Source: Caldifarciminota bacterium
GTDB taxonomy: Bacteria > Hydrothermota > Tepidihabitantia > SM23-42
Direction: 5' to 3'
NCBI GenBank assembly: GCA_020341755.1
Contig: CP070834.1
Coordinates: 2,061,144 to 2,113,352 of the forward strand
Length of the DNA: 52,209 bases
A program made the position numbers and the translations under genes. Position 1 is the first letter of the stretch. Every line of letters starts with the position of its first letter. The notes beneath the pieces were generated by a model, which searched no databases, had not been told where the DNA came from, and saw only the letters and a program-made list of their open reading frames with translations. Below are positions 31,537 to 43,359 of this stretch, one piece after another.

Positions 31537-33140
31537 CAAGCCTGACCCTCTTGTCTTACGATGAGTCAGCCTACGAACTGTTTAGTGTCGGCTGTCAGCT
31601 CGAACTGGATGGTGAGATAGAGAACGCGATTCACTATTACCGCAGAGCGCTGGCTCAGGACCCTGATGCGGGACAGGTGTATCTCGCACTGGCGAACGCG
31701 ATGTTCAAACTCGGCAAGTATGATGAGGGTATTAACGCAGCCGAGAGAGCATTGAGCACCTCTTTCGATACGACGAAGATATATTACACCATTGCATCAG
31801 GTTACATTGGAATGGGCGATTTTCGCAATGCCGCACAATATTACGAATACCTGTTGGCACGCGACTCGACGAATATCGATACCTACAACAGTCTGTCCAT
31901 GCTTTACGAGGGGTTCGGGGACCTTGAAAAGGCACAGACAGTAATGCACGCGGTCCCGGAAAGTCTGAAGACGGTCGACGTTTATGTCAGACTCGGGACG
32001 CTCAGTGGCAAAATGAACGATCATACTTCGGCACTCGAGTATTATCGCACGGCATATCGTGTCGACAGCACTGATATCTCTGCACAGATCGGGATCGGAA
32101 CTGCCTTTGATATTATCAACGTAAAGGATTCAGCGATCACGTATTATGAACGGGCATTTCTAGCCGACACACAACAGACGTCTGTCGGCAGACGGTTGAT
32201 TGAACTCTATACCGACACCGACCGCTATTTTCCGCTGATGCGACTTGCGTCCATACTCCTGGCGCGTGATTATAACGATACGAACACCAGGAGAAATCTT
32301 GGGTATGCGCTCTACAAGACCGGAAGACAACAGCAAGCACTCGATCATTTCCTGATCGCGTCGCGCATCGACCCGTACGATACGTATTCGCGATTCTACA
32401 CAGCGAGAATATATCTGGATGCGGCGCAGTATCAACGAGCACGCGCGGAGATCGAACAGGCGCTCGCCATAGCGCCGGATTTCATTGAACTGTGGGTATA
32501 CCTTGGGTTTGTCGGCATCGATACTCGTGATTATGAGACCGCAGAGTATGCCCTGAGCGAAGCCGCCCACCGGGGAGGTGATGTCGCTCAACTCTACTAC
32601 CTCTTTGGAGCAGTCGCGGAAATGCAGGAGCACTACGAGGATGCATATTTCTATTATTATAAGGCACTCCGCATAGACCGGGATGATATCGGGGCCCTGG
32701 AAGCACTTGCCAGTCTCTGCGGAACGATCGAACGGAGAGAAGAAGCCTTCCGGTACTTTGCCGAGATCATTGAACTCGACACCCTGAATGCTACTGCCCT
32801 TAATTATGTCGGGTACACCTACGCTGAGAAAAAAGACAGCCTCGACTATGCGCTCGACCTTATCCAGCGGGCGATCAAGCTCGATGAGAATAACGCCTAT
32901 TTTATCGATTCGCGGGGATGGGTGTATTTTCAAATGGGCATGTACGAAAAAGCACGGGAAGACCTCGAACGGGCTGCGTATATCGTGGAAGATGCCGTGA
33001 TACTCGAGCATCTCGGCGATGTTTACCTGAAGCTCGGCGATGACGAGTACGCTCTCCAATCGTACCTGCAGGCGCTGGAGCTGGACCCGGATAATCGAGC
33101 AATCAAGAAAAAAATCACGGATATCCGCGGACAGGAGTGA
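31506..33140 (+). CDS. Tetratricopeptide-repeat protein, probably exported
   Basis: A 544-residue protein with a short hydrophobic N-terminus (MAFIFLFRILTSLTLLS) and about a dozen TPR units from residue 20 onward, e.g. CQLELDGEIENAIHYYRRALAQDP, AYFIDSRGWVYFQMGMYEKA and AVILEHLGDVYLKLGDDEYALQSYLQALELDP. The pattern resembles the TPR proteins found beside lipoprotein carriers in many Gram-negatives. It likely acts as a periplasmic or membrane-associated scaffold. The partner is unknown; lolA three genes upstream is a candidate context. Confidence 0.88.
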   Translation: MAFIFLFRILTSLTLLSYDESAYELFSVGCQLELDGEIENAIHYYRRALAQDPDAGQVYLALANAMFKLGKYDEGINAAERALSTSFDTTKIYYTIASGYIGMGDFRNAAQYYEYLLARDSTNIDTYNSLSMLYEGFGDLEKAQTVMHAVPESLKTVDVYVRLGTLSGKMNDHTSALEYYRTAYRVDSTDISAQIGIGTAFDIINVKDSAITYYERAFLADTQQTSVGRRLIELYTDTDRYFPLMRLASILLARDYNDTNTRRNLGYALYKTGRQQQALDHFLIASRIDPYDTYSRFYTARIYLDAAQYQRARAEIEQALAIAPDFIELWVYLGFVGIDTRDYETAEYALSEAAHRGGDVAQLYYLFGAVAEMQEHYEDAYFYYYKALRIDRDDIGALEALASLCGTIERREEAFRYFAEIIELDTLNATALNYVGYTYAEKKDSLDYALDLIQRAIKLDENNAYFIDSRGWVYFQMGMYEKAREDLERAAYIVEDAVILEHLGDVYLKLGDDEYALQSYLQALELDPDNRAIKKKITDIRGQE

Positions 33141-34387
33141 TGGAACCGTACCGCATAAAGGTCGTTGAGCCGCTTTTACGTGTCTCGCACCGTGTCCGAA
33201 TGCGTGCTCTTGAAGGCGCCGGATTCAATCCCTTCCAACTGCCGGCAGATTGTGTTTATATCGATCTGATCAGTGATTCGGGCACGGGCGCCATGAGCAC
33301 ACAGCAATGGGCGGCGATGACCATGGCGCGAGAAGATTTTTCCGGACAGCATGCCCATCAGGAATTCGTTAGGACGGCACAGGAAATATTCGGACTCCCC
33401 TATGTACAGCCCGTGCATCAGGGCAGGGTTGCGGAAAACATCCTTTTCAAATTGCTGCTCAGCCCGGGGAAAGTCGTACTGGGAAACACCCATTTTCTGA
33501 CTACCCGTGAGAATATTGGGGCAGCAGGTGGGCGTGCAATCGATCTCCCGGTATCGAGCGCACCCTTTTGCGGTGATATCGATCTCAAGCTGCTCGAACG
33601 CCACCTGGCTTCGGGTAGCGCAGGGCTTGTGATTATGACCCTTACCAGTAACATACACGGCGGACAGCCAGTGTCATCCGATAACCTGCAGGCGGTGCGG
33701 CGTCTTGCCAGGAAATACCGTGTTTCTTTGTTGTTTGATGCGAGCAGGTTTGCCGGTAACACGTATTTGCTAAAGGAACTCACGAATGCCAAAGGCTCCC
33801 TCACGACACTGTGCCGGAAACAATTCTCTCTCTGTGACACGGCGTACATGAGTTGTAAGAAAGATGGTCTCGCAAATATCGGTGGATGCATTCTGACGCG
33901 CAGTAAGCAGCTCGCTCACGAACTCACGCACGAGATAATACGACAGGAATCATTTCCCCATGCCGGCGGTCTGGCCGCACGCGACCTGGCAGCCATGAGT
34001 GCCGGATTGCAGGAAGCACTCGACCCGCATTTCCTGCGATCGCATATTGAAAGTGTCAGGTACCTTGCTGCCCGTCTCAAAGAAAAGCATGTTCCTGTTT
34101 TCGAACCGGTCGGGGCTCATGCAGTAACCGTACTGCCAGAGCGAGGCGGTACCTACGCAGCCTTTGCCATGGCGGCAGCAGTTTTTCTTGATTCCGGCGT
34201 GCGGGGAGGTGTTTTTGGCACTGCGTACAGACTTGCCCTTCCGAGACGCGTGTACACGCGAGATCACCTTGATCATGTCGCCGGCGCCGTCGCCAAGGTG
34301 TTCCGCAAAGCACCCATGCGATTGAAATGTACACACCGTCCCGGGAAATTCTTCAATTTCTTTGCACGGTTCGCGCTCCGGCATTGA
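33140..34387 (+). CDS. Beta-eliminating lyase (tryptophanase/tyrosine phenol-lyase family), short form
   Basis: A 415-residue PLP enzyme. Seen: GFNPFQLPADCVYIDLISDSGTGAMS, PVHQGRVAEN, NTHFLTTREN, HGGQPVS, LLFDASRFAGNTYLL and MSCKKD, the last carrying the PLP-binding Lys near 241. Classical tryptophanases and tyrosine phenol-lyases are ~455-470 residues and yield pyruvate, ammonia and indole or phenol. This copy is about 40-50 residues shorter, and its MAREDFSGQHAH differs from the usual GDEAYAG. The substrate cannot be assigned. ATG 33140 overlaps the TPR stop; GTG 33137 is possible. Confidence 0.87.
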   Translation: MEPYRIKVVEPLLRVSHRVRMRALEGAGFNPFQLPADCVYIDLISDSGTGAMSTQQWAAMTMAREDFSGQHAHQEFVRTAQEIFGLPYVQPVHQGRVAENILFKLLLSPGKVVLGNTHFLTTRENIGAAGGRAIDLPVSSAPFCGDIDLKLLERHLASGSAGLVIMTLTSNIHGGQPVSSDNLQAVRRLARKYRVSLLFDASRFAGNTYLLKELTNAKGSLTTLCRKQFSLCDTAYMSCKKDGLANIGGCILTRSKQLAHELTHEIIRQESFPHAGGLAARDLAAMSAGLQEALDPHFLRSHIESVRYLAARLKEKHVPVFEPVGAHAVTVLPERGGTYAAFAMAAAVFLDSGVRGGVFGTAYRLALPRRVYTRDHLDHVAGAVAKVFRKAPMRLKCTHRPGKFFNFFARFALRH

Positions 34388-34461
34388 TTTTAAACACCTT
34401 GTTTATATGCTTAACTATTCTCCATGATATCCTGTCGAAGGTGTAGAGGCACAAGCAGAAC

Positions 34462-34489
34462 TTGACAAATTTAAAGTTTTATATACAAT
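34462..34489 (+). promoter_or_regulatory. Promoter of the clpC-bamA-skp operon
   Basis: TTGACA (34462-34467) and TACAAT (34484-34489), 16-bp spacer. The short leader holds AAGGAGG (34499-34505), 6 nt before TTG 34512. Confidence 0.72.
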
Positions 34490-34511
34490 ATATCCAGCCA
34501 AGGAGGAATCG

Positions 34512-36904
<2,393 letters not shown>

Positions 36905-36908
<4 letters not shown>

Positions 36909-39106
36909 TACTCCTCTTATTCGTTCTTTCTTATACGATAACCGATATCGACGTCGATACCCGATGGACAGATCCCGATCTTATCATAGAAGCATCCGGT
37001 CTGGAAACCGGCAAAGAGCTTGGTCCTACCGATCTCCAGAACGCGGTCGAGAATATTTCACGGCTGAAACTCTTTAATTTCGTCGCGGTAGATACCTCGA
37101 TAGTGAGTGACGGTGTTTTCATTACCATCACGGTTGAGGAAGTGCCTTTTCTCAAATCAAAGCCTACTTTCATCGGGAACCGGAAGATCAAAGACAAAGA
37201 TCTTGATAAAGAGATCAATCTGCGGGTAGGTCAGGTACTGACAGAAAATACTGTTTTTGCTTCGAAAACCAAGATCTCCGAACTGTACAAAGAGAAGTCA
37301 TTCTACAACACCAGTGTTACCGACAGCATCTATATTGATTCTTTGAACAAGGCAGCCCTTTTCTTCTTGATCGACGAAGGTATCGAACCGCGCATCGGTA
37401 CGATCGTGATTGAGGGGAACACCGAGTTCACGGACAATGCCATCAGAAAGATGATGAAGAATCGACCAAAGGCTTTTCTCCGTGCGGGCACCCTCGACGA
37501 GGACAAACTGAAGGAAGACGTGGATAAGATCGAGTCCGAATACAAGAAGAAAGGATACCTCGATGTCGTGGTCGAAGAGCCAAAAATCGAAGTGGAAGAT
37601 GATATGTTCGTCATCACCATTACGGTTATCGAGAACAGGCGTTATTACGTCGGCGACATCAGTTACGATGGGAACAGCATATTCGGCAGCAAGGATCTCG
37701 ATGAACTCAGAACCCTGCAGCCCGGTGACATATACGATCTGACCAAAGCACAGGAGACGTATCAGGCGTTCGGTCAAGCATATGCCGATGAGGGGTATAT
37801 TTGGTGCAGGATCATTCCGAACGAAACGGTCCGGGACACGATAATAGATATAAAATACAATATTAATGAAGGAACACCGGCAAACATCAACCGGGTGATC
37901 ATCACGGGTAATTACAACACTCACGAGAAGGTGATCCGCCGTGAACTGGTCACGGTACCGGGCGAACGTTACCGGCTCAGCGATGTGTTCCGAAGCGCCC
38001 GCGAAGTATTCAACCTGGGATTCTTCGATGATATCCTGCCTCAGCCGAGCAATCCTGATGACAGCGGTAATATCGATCTCATTTATCAGGTTAAGGAAAA
38101 AGAAGGTGTCGCCAAGGTGGGCGCGGGGATCTCCTATTCGGCACAGGATAAACTCACCGGCTATTTCGAATTGACGCACCCAAATCTCATGGGTCGCGGA
38201 CAGAATCTTTACACGAAATTCGAGATCGGCGGCAGGTTGACGAATTTCCAGATAGGATTCACCGAACCATGGCTCTTCGACACAAGGACATCGGCTGGCA
38301 TGGATATCTATTACACGAACAGGTTCTGGGATTATTACACGAAGAGGGACATCGGTTTCGCAACGCGGGTATCGTTCCCATTTTATCTCGATTACACACG
38401 CTTCGGATATACCTTCAGGACCGAACGGACCCAGGTACTCGATATCAGCAGCACGTATACACCGCCAACGACCGGCTACAGCCTGTACCAGGATACTATC
38501 CCCCGCTGGACGGTCGCTAACACCTTCAGTATAACAAGAGATTCACGCGACTACATCTTCAATCCGTCGAGCGGCACGTTCCTGGCAGCCCGTGCGGAGA
38601 TCGCCAAGAAATTCCTCTTTGCCAATGTCGATTATAATCAGTTTATCTTCGAAGCGCGGGCGTATTTCCCGCTCTTCTGGAAGTTCGTGCTCATGGGGAG
38701 ATTGAAGGCGGGCGTTGTCACGAGCGTTGACGAAGTGCCACTGTACAAAAGGTTCTATGCCGGCGGTATCGGAGACTATGGCGTACGTGGATATCCTGAC
38801 CGGTCACTCAGCCCGACACAGGACGGAAGAACCGTCGGCGGTACAGCCGTGTTCATAAACAATATCGAATTGAAGATGAAACTGTCCCAGACGTTCGCAT
38901 TCCTGCTTTTCTACGACGCGGGAAATGCATTCGAATCGCATTATGACGTTAACCTCCAGAATATCTACCGTGGCGTCGGTGCCGGAGTACGTCTTGAAAT
39001 ACCGATGATGGGAGTACTCGGGTTCGATGTCGGCTACGGTCTGGATAGGGAAATACCGGGATTCGAACCTCATTTCCAGATCAATCCACTGGGTATGTTC
39101 AGATAA
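36905..39106 (+). CDS. bamA: Outer-membrane assembly factor BamA
   Basis: BamA folds beta-barrel proteins into the outer membrane. The 733-residue protein has a short signal-like N-terminus ([11 protein letters not shown]), five POTRA repeats (~15-395; e.g. [32 protein letters not shown]) and a C-terminal barrel (~400-733) with the lid-lock motif as YGVRGYPD (usually VRGF) and a last strand ending NPLGMFR. The start GTG 36905 overlaps the clpC stop (GTGA). Skp follows 11 bp later. The barrel is of ordinary length. Confidence 0.96.
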
Positions 39107-39117
39107 AGGAGTACTGC

Positions 39118-40050
39118 ATGAAAAAGTTCATCATTGCGGTCGTATTTTTCAGCATGCTGGCTGCGGTCGAGACAAAAATCGGATTTGTCGATTCCGATAG
39201 GGTTTTCCGGGAGTACCAGGCGACCGCTGCTGCAAAGGCTGAATTCAACCTGTACGTGAACGAGGCGCGAGATTCTGCCGCTGTCCTGCGTCAGAACATT
39301 GAAACGCTGAAAGAAGAGCTCGAAACACAGAAACTCATGCTTTCAGAAGAAGCACGGCTGAGAAAACTCGATGAGATCGAATCGCTCACAAAGGTGCATG
39401 ACCAGTATTTGCAGAATGTATTCGGCAAAAGCGGTCGCGTTCAGCAGAAAAATGATGAATTGATGATACCAATTCTGGACCAGATCAACGAATCAGTTAG
39501 TGTGATCGCGGACCGGGAAGGATTCACGGTAGTGCTCGAACTTTCCGAGAACATTCTCTTTGCGAGCAGCGAACTGGACATTACCGACCTCGTTATCGAT
39601 GAACTTAACCTCGAATACGGACCGCAGATCATTCCCGGTGAGATCGTGCAGTATATCGCTATCTTCCCGCTCAGGGAGGAAAATCCAGAAGCCGTGAACG
39701 CCGACCTCGGACAGCGATGCCAGGATGACCTGTATTCCGCCATCGCTGTTTTCAGCCAGCAGTATGAGATCGTCTCGAAACACGCCGTTAATTCTGAGAT
39801 TGTGAGTCGTGGATTAGGAAGGAATGTTGACGACACCCAGGCATACCTCATTGGAAAGGAACGCCTGTGGGACTACATTATCGTGGGTACGGTCAATAAA
39901 TTTGCCACCAGAATAGATTATACCCTTTCATTGAAAATGGTGGCGAAAGAAGAAGAGATATTCAAAAAGACCAATAGTATAACCGAGGACATAAAACTCA
40001 CCGAAGCGCTTAACAATGATCTTCGAGTATTGATGGATAAGATCAAATAA
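39118..40050 (+). CDS. Skp/OmpH-like periplasmic chaperone fused to a CsgG/FlgO-like domain
   Basis: A 310-residue exported protein. Residues 1-17 are a signal peptide. Residues ~19-167 are OmpH/Skp-like: KIGFVDSDRVFREYQATAAAKAEF, a long coiled coil, then FTVVLELSENILFASSELDITDLVIDELN. Residues ~175-310 form a second domain: YIAIFPLREENP, then QDDLYSAIAVFSQQYEIVSKHAVNSEIVSRGLG, then WDYIIVGTVNKFATRIDYTLSLKMVAKEEE, which resembles the CsgG/FlgO/TolB-N type alpha/beta fold. Classical Skp has only the first domain (~160 residues). GGAG upstream supports the ATG. It is adjacent to bamA, as Skp usually is. Confidence 0.88.
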   Translation: MKKFIIAVVFFSMLAAVETKIGFVDSDRVFREYQATAAAKAEFNLYVNEARDSAAVLRQNIETLKEELETQKLMLSEEARLRKLDEIESLTKVHDQYLQNVFGKSGRVQQKNDELMIPILDQINESVSVIADREGFTVVLELSENILFASSELDITDLVIDELNLEYGPQIIPGEIVQYIAIFPLREENPEAVNADLGQRCQDDLYSAIAVFSQQYEIVSKHAVNSEIVSRGLGRNVDDTQAYLIGKERLWDYIIVGTVNKFATRIDYTLSLKMVAKEEEIFKKTNSITEDIKLTEALNNDLRVLMDKIK

Positions 40051-40069
40051 GCGCCTGTACCTTTTCAGA

Positions 40070-40525
40070 CTATTTCTTTAGATCTTTCAGCTTTTTAACC
40101 TCTTTGATCATCTCTCGGATTTCACGGTTGAATTCATCCTCGAAAATCAGATATCGCGCCTGCTGAACCGGGGTAAGGATCTTTTTGATCTCTGCCATCT
40201 TCGCTATCTGCACCTCCATTTTTTGGCGGTTCATCTCCTGGTAGCGGGACAGTACCTCGGTAAGCTCTTCATCAGATGCCTTGCGGTCCAGAAGATCCTT
40301 CAACTCAACGAGTATCCGTCTTTTTTGTTCGTTATACGTTTTTTCGATCTTCCTCAATTCATTCAATTTCGGGAATAGCATTGCGGTTTGTTCCGTGGAA
40401 AGGTCGAGTTCCTGCGTGAGCCGCCATATTCTGATCTTCTCGATGATCGCGCGTGGATCCTGTTCGTCTGCACTTTGTGCGATCAGCAGCGGCGCGAGCA
40501 TCAATAAAAACAGTGCTTTTTTCAT
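40070..40525 (-). CDS. Spy/CpxP-like periplasmic protein
   Basis: A 151-residue protein with a signal peptide (MKKALFLLMLAPLLIAQS) and an all-helical, charged mature part: IRIWRLTQELDLSTEQTAMLFPKLNEL, and near the end ILTPVQQARYLIFEDEF, an LTxxQ-type motif. This resembles Spy/CpxP envelope-stress chaperones or related metal-sensing proteins. AAAGGAGGTGAC lies directly before the ATG. It converges with skp after a 19-bp gap that shows no clear terminator. Confidence 0.85.
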   Translation of the reverse strand: MKKALFLLMLAPLLIAQSADEQDPRAIIEKIRIWRLTQELDLSTEQTAMLFPKLNELRKIEKTYNEQKRRILVELKDLLDRKASDEELTEVLSRYQEMNRQKMEVQIAKMAEIKKILTPVQQARYLIFEDEFNREIREMIKEVKKLKDLKK

Positions 40526-40646
40526 GTCACCTCCTTTTCTAGGGCTGATTGTGATGCACTGGCAACAGTCCTTCCATGCTTTTTCGATGAGCCTATGCTG
40601 TAAGACGCTGTCGATATGGTAGTCGGTTTAATCCCGGAAGATGAGG

Positions 40647-40820
40647 TCAGTCCTCTTCCTCATCGTACGGTTCGAATTGATCGAGCTCAGCACCGCATAC
40701 CGGGCAGATCCAATCCTCGCTCAGTTCATCGAACGTGGTCCCTGAAAGAACACCATTATCCGGGTCGCCAAATCCAGGATCATAGACGTAACCACATTCC
40801 CTGCACTGCCACTTTCCGAT
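40647..40820 (-). CDS. Rubredoxin initiating at a non-ATG (apparent ATC) codon
   Basis: A 57-residue rubredoxin with ligands C6-x-x-C9 ([11 protein letters not shown]) and C39-x-x-C42 (ICPVCGA) and an acidic C-terminus (PYDEEED). The frame upstream of GKWQC contains no ATG, GTG or TTG before a stop codon. Only ATA and ATC follow a perfect AAGGAGG, at 3 and 6 nt. Alignment with the other rubredoxin (MKKWRC) puts the start at ATC 40820. Either a rare ATC (AUC) start is used or a base is wrong in the sequence. It sits between glgA and the Spy-like gene; the partner protein is unknown. Confidence 0.85.
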   Translation of the reverse strand: MGKWQCRECGYVYDPGFGDPDNGVLSGTTFDELSEDWICPVCGAELDQFEPYDEEED

Positions 40821-40926
40821 TATCGACCTCCTTGAGTCGTTTGTATTGTAGCAATATCACATGGGGTGTCAAGTAATCGTGTCCTGGAATATGTGTACTA
40901 TAACTGGTTATGTCCCTGTCCGGTGC

Positions 40927-42294
40927 TTAAAGGGATTCGTACAAGCGTTTATATTTTTTCGCGGATTCATCCCAAGAAAAATCATACTGCATGCAGCGTT
41001 CTGACAACGATGCGAACGAATCGCTGTTGGTGAAAGCCTGATATGCCCGGGACAGTGCATCGAGCAATGCATTCGGCGTATAGGATTTGAACAGGAAACC
41101 GTTGCCGGTCTGTCCTGCCGAATCGAATTCAGTGACCGTATCGGCAAGCCCGCCGGTTTGGCGTACGATAGGTACGGTACCGTATTTCAAGCTGATCAGT
41201 TGACCGAGACCGCAGGGTTCATACTGGGACGGCATAAGAAAAAAATCACTGCCTGCATATATACGGTGGGCGAGTTTTTCGTCGAACTTCAGGTTGATCG
41301 AGACCCTGGACGGGTACACCTGTTCAAACTGCTTCAGTTTGCGGTGGTATGCTTCATCGCCCACCCCGAGCAGAATGAAGTTGAACCCGAGCTTCATGAT
41401 ATCATCGAATATCTTGATAATGAGATCGAATCCTTTTTGATCGGCAATGCGGGAAACCATCCCGATCACGGGGTGATCGCATCGCAGATTGCACTCCTGG
41501 TTGAAACAGATCTTGTTGTGCTGTTTGCCCTGAAAATCCGCATAAGGCTCGGGTATCAAAGCATCGCTTGCCGGGTTCCAGACTTCATAGTCGATACCAT
41601 TGATGATACCGCTCAGATCATTCTTTCTCTGACGAAGTACGCCATCGAGACCGAAACCGAGTTCGGGGGTTTGGATCTCGAGGGCGTAATTCTCGGACAC
41701 GGTCGTTACCCGGTCGGCATAGACGATCCCGGCTTTGAGAAAATTTATATCACCGTAGTATTCGATGCCGTCAGGAGTAAAATATCCCTTCTCGATGCCA
41801 AGCAGATCGAACTTGTGTGACGGGAAACGACCTTGATAACCAAGATTATGTATGGTAAACACGGTCTTCACATCGGATTTTTGGTTTTTCAGGTACAGCG
41901 GGATCAAGCCGGTCTGCCAGTCGTGGCAGTGCACGATATCGATATCATTCCTGCGTGCTATCTCGACGGCAGCCTTGCACAAGAGAGTATACCGTTCGCA
42001 GTTATCTTTGTAATCGCCGCGGGCAGTTCCATAAAGACCATCCCGGTCATAAAAAGACGGATGATCGATGAATATAAATCCTTCTTTATCGTACATGCCC
42101 ACCTCGATGGATTTGCCTATATCAATGGTCAGCCGTTCGCCGGGCGAGCCCTCTATCCCCCGGTACCGGGGCATGAGAACATTCACGCTTACCCCGAGTT
42201 TTCTCAAAAATACAGGCAGGGCGCCGATCACATCGGCCAGACCACCCGTTTTGGCAAAGGGCAGCGCCTCGCTTGCGACGAAGAGAACGTTCAT
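40927..42294 (-). CDS. glgA: Glycogen (starch) synthase, GT5 family
   Basis: GlgA extends alpha-1,4-glucan from ADP- or UDP-glucose. The 455-residue GT-B enzyme shows the N-terminal KTGGLADVIGALP (nucleotide-sugar binding), HCHDWQTGLIP, VFTIHNLGYQG, GIINGIDYEVWNP and, in the C-terminal half, MVSRIADQKGFDLI and MPSQYEPCGLGQLISLKYGTVPIVRQTGGLADTV. All are canonical. The ATG overlaps the galT stop by 4 bp, so sugar-phosphate and glycogen metabolism are linked here. No branching enzyme or GlgC is in the window. Confidence 0.96.
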   Translation of the reverse strand: MNVLFVASEALPFAKTGGLADVIGALPVFLRKLGVSVNVLMPRYRGIEGSPGERLTIDIGKSIEVGMYDKEGFIFIDHPSFYDRDGLYGTARGDYKDNCERYTLLCKAAVEIARRNDIDIVHCHDWQTGLIPLYLKNQKSDVKTVFTIHNLGYQGRFPSHKFDLLGIEKGYFTPDGIEYYGDINFLKAGIVYADRVTTVSENYALEIQTPELGFGLDGVLRQRKNDLSGIINGIDYEVWNPASDALIPEPYADFQGKQHNKICFNQECNLRCDHPVIGMVSRIADQKGFDLIIKIFDDIMKLGFNFILLGVGDEAYHRKLKQFEQVYPSRVSINLKFDEKLAHRIYAGSDFFLMPSQYEPCGLGQLISLKYGTVPIVRQTGGLADTVTEFDSAGQTGNGFLFKSYTPNALLDALSRAYQAFTNSDSFASLSERCMQYDFSWDESAKKYKRLYESL

Positions 42295-43292
42295 AAGATG
42301 TTCTTGAGATACGAAGCCGACTCTTCGGGACCGGTCGGATTAATATAGAATCCTGTCCCCCATTCAAAACCGGCTATGTGCGTGAGCACCGGGATGATCT
42401 CCAGGTGGAAGTGGTAAAATTCAATACCTTTCAAGGTAATGGGCGTCGTGTGAATGATGTAGTTGTACGGCGGTATGTTCAGCGCTTTTTTGATCCTCAT
42501 CAGACAGTCCTTGAGGATGGATGCCAGGTCATCGAGCTGCTGCTCGGTGGCTTCTTCGAAATTCGACATATGCGACCGCGGCAGTATCCAGGTCTCGAAC
42601 GGGAATCGCGGTGCGAAGGGACAGATCAGGATATAGGAGTTGTTCTCGCTGATCAGACGTTTCCTGTCTTTTGTCTCCTGCACGACGATATCGCAGAATA
42701 TGCACCGGTCGCGGTACTCGAAATAACGCCGGGCGCCGTCCATTTCTTCCGTGACGCGTTTGGGAACGACCGGTGTAGCGATCAACTGCGAATGGCTGTG
42801 TTCCAGTGACGCGCCTGCCGCGGCTCCGAAATTTTTAAAGATCATGACATAACGGAGCCGCGGGTCATTCTTCAAATCTTTTATCCTTTGCTGATACGCA
42901 TAGATGACATTTTTGAAATGGGACAGTTCCAGGTCGGCAAGATCGGCTTCGTGGTCGGGTGTTTCGATGATGACCTCGTGGGCTCCGATGCCGTTCATAC
43001 GATCGTATATGCCTTCTCCGTGGCGGTTGATATCTCCTTCGATCAGCAAGGCGGGGAATTTATTCGATATCACCCGCAGTGTCCAGCCGGGCGTATTCGG
43101 CTCGGTACCTTCTGTGCGGTACGCGAATATCTCCGGTGGTGTAGCAGCTTCGTTTCCCGGACAGAACGGGCATGATTTGGGCGAAACGACCTTTTTTTCC
43201 GGTGCCGCCTTGAAATCCTTGGGTCTTTTTGCCCGCTCGGTCGAAATGATGACCCAGCGACCGAGCACGGGGTCTTTCCTGAGTTCAGGCAT
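42291..43292 (-). CDS. galT: Galactose-1-phosphate uridylyltransferase-type nucleotidyltransferase
   Basis: A 333-residue HIT-superfamily enzyme. It has ELRKDPVLGRWVIIS at the N-terminus, zinc-ligand pairs CPFC and CIFC, and the nucleotidylated His in SLEHSHSQLIATP (H-x-H-x-Q). The second half shows FPFETWILPRSHMSNF. GalT moves UMP between glucose-1-phosphate and galactose-1-phosphate; some relatives use ADP-glucose, and pairing with glgA leaves that open. AAGGGG lies just before the ATG. Confidence 0.92.
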   Translation of the reverse strand: MPELRKDPVLGRWVIISTERAKRPKDFKAAPEKKVVSPKSCPFCPGNEAATPPEIFAYRTEGTEPNTPGWTLRVISNKFPALLIEGDINRHGEGIYDRMNGIGAHEVIIETPDHEADLADLELSHFKNVIYAYQQRIKDLKNDPRLRYVMIFKNFGAAAGASLEHSHSQLIATPVVPKRVTEEMDGARRYFEYRDRCIFCDIVVQETKDRKRLISENNSYILICPFAPRFPFETWILPRSHMSNFEEATEQQLDDLASILKDCLMRIKKALNIPPYNYIIHTTPITLKGIEFYHFHLEIIPVLTHIAGFEWGTGFYINPTGPEESASYLKNIL

Positions 43293-43359
43293 AGACCCCT
43301 TCCTTACGTGCAGGACCGTACATTATCCCGCGGGGATACCATCCACCCGTGCACCATGT

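Noticed and set aside
32160..33059. Long minus-strand frame opposite the TPR gene
   Set aside because: Repetitive TPR codons create long antisense frames; no ribosome site or recognisable domain.
42291..43292. HSHSQ in place of HPHGQ in GalT as an odd active site
   Set aside because: The essential H-x-H-x-Q frame is intact and HxHSQ forms are common in this family.
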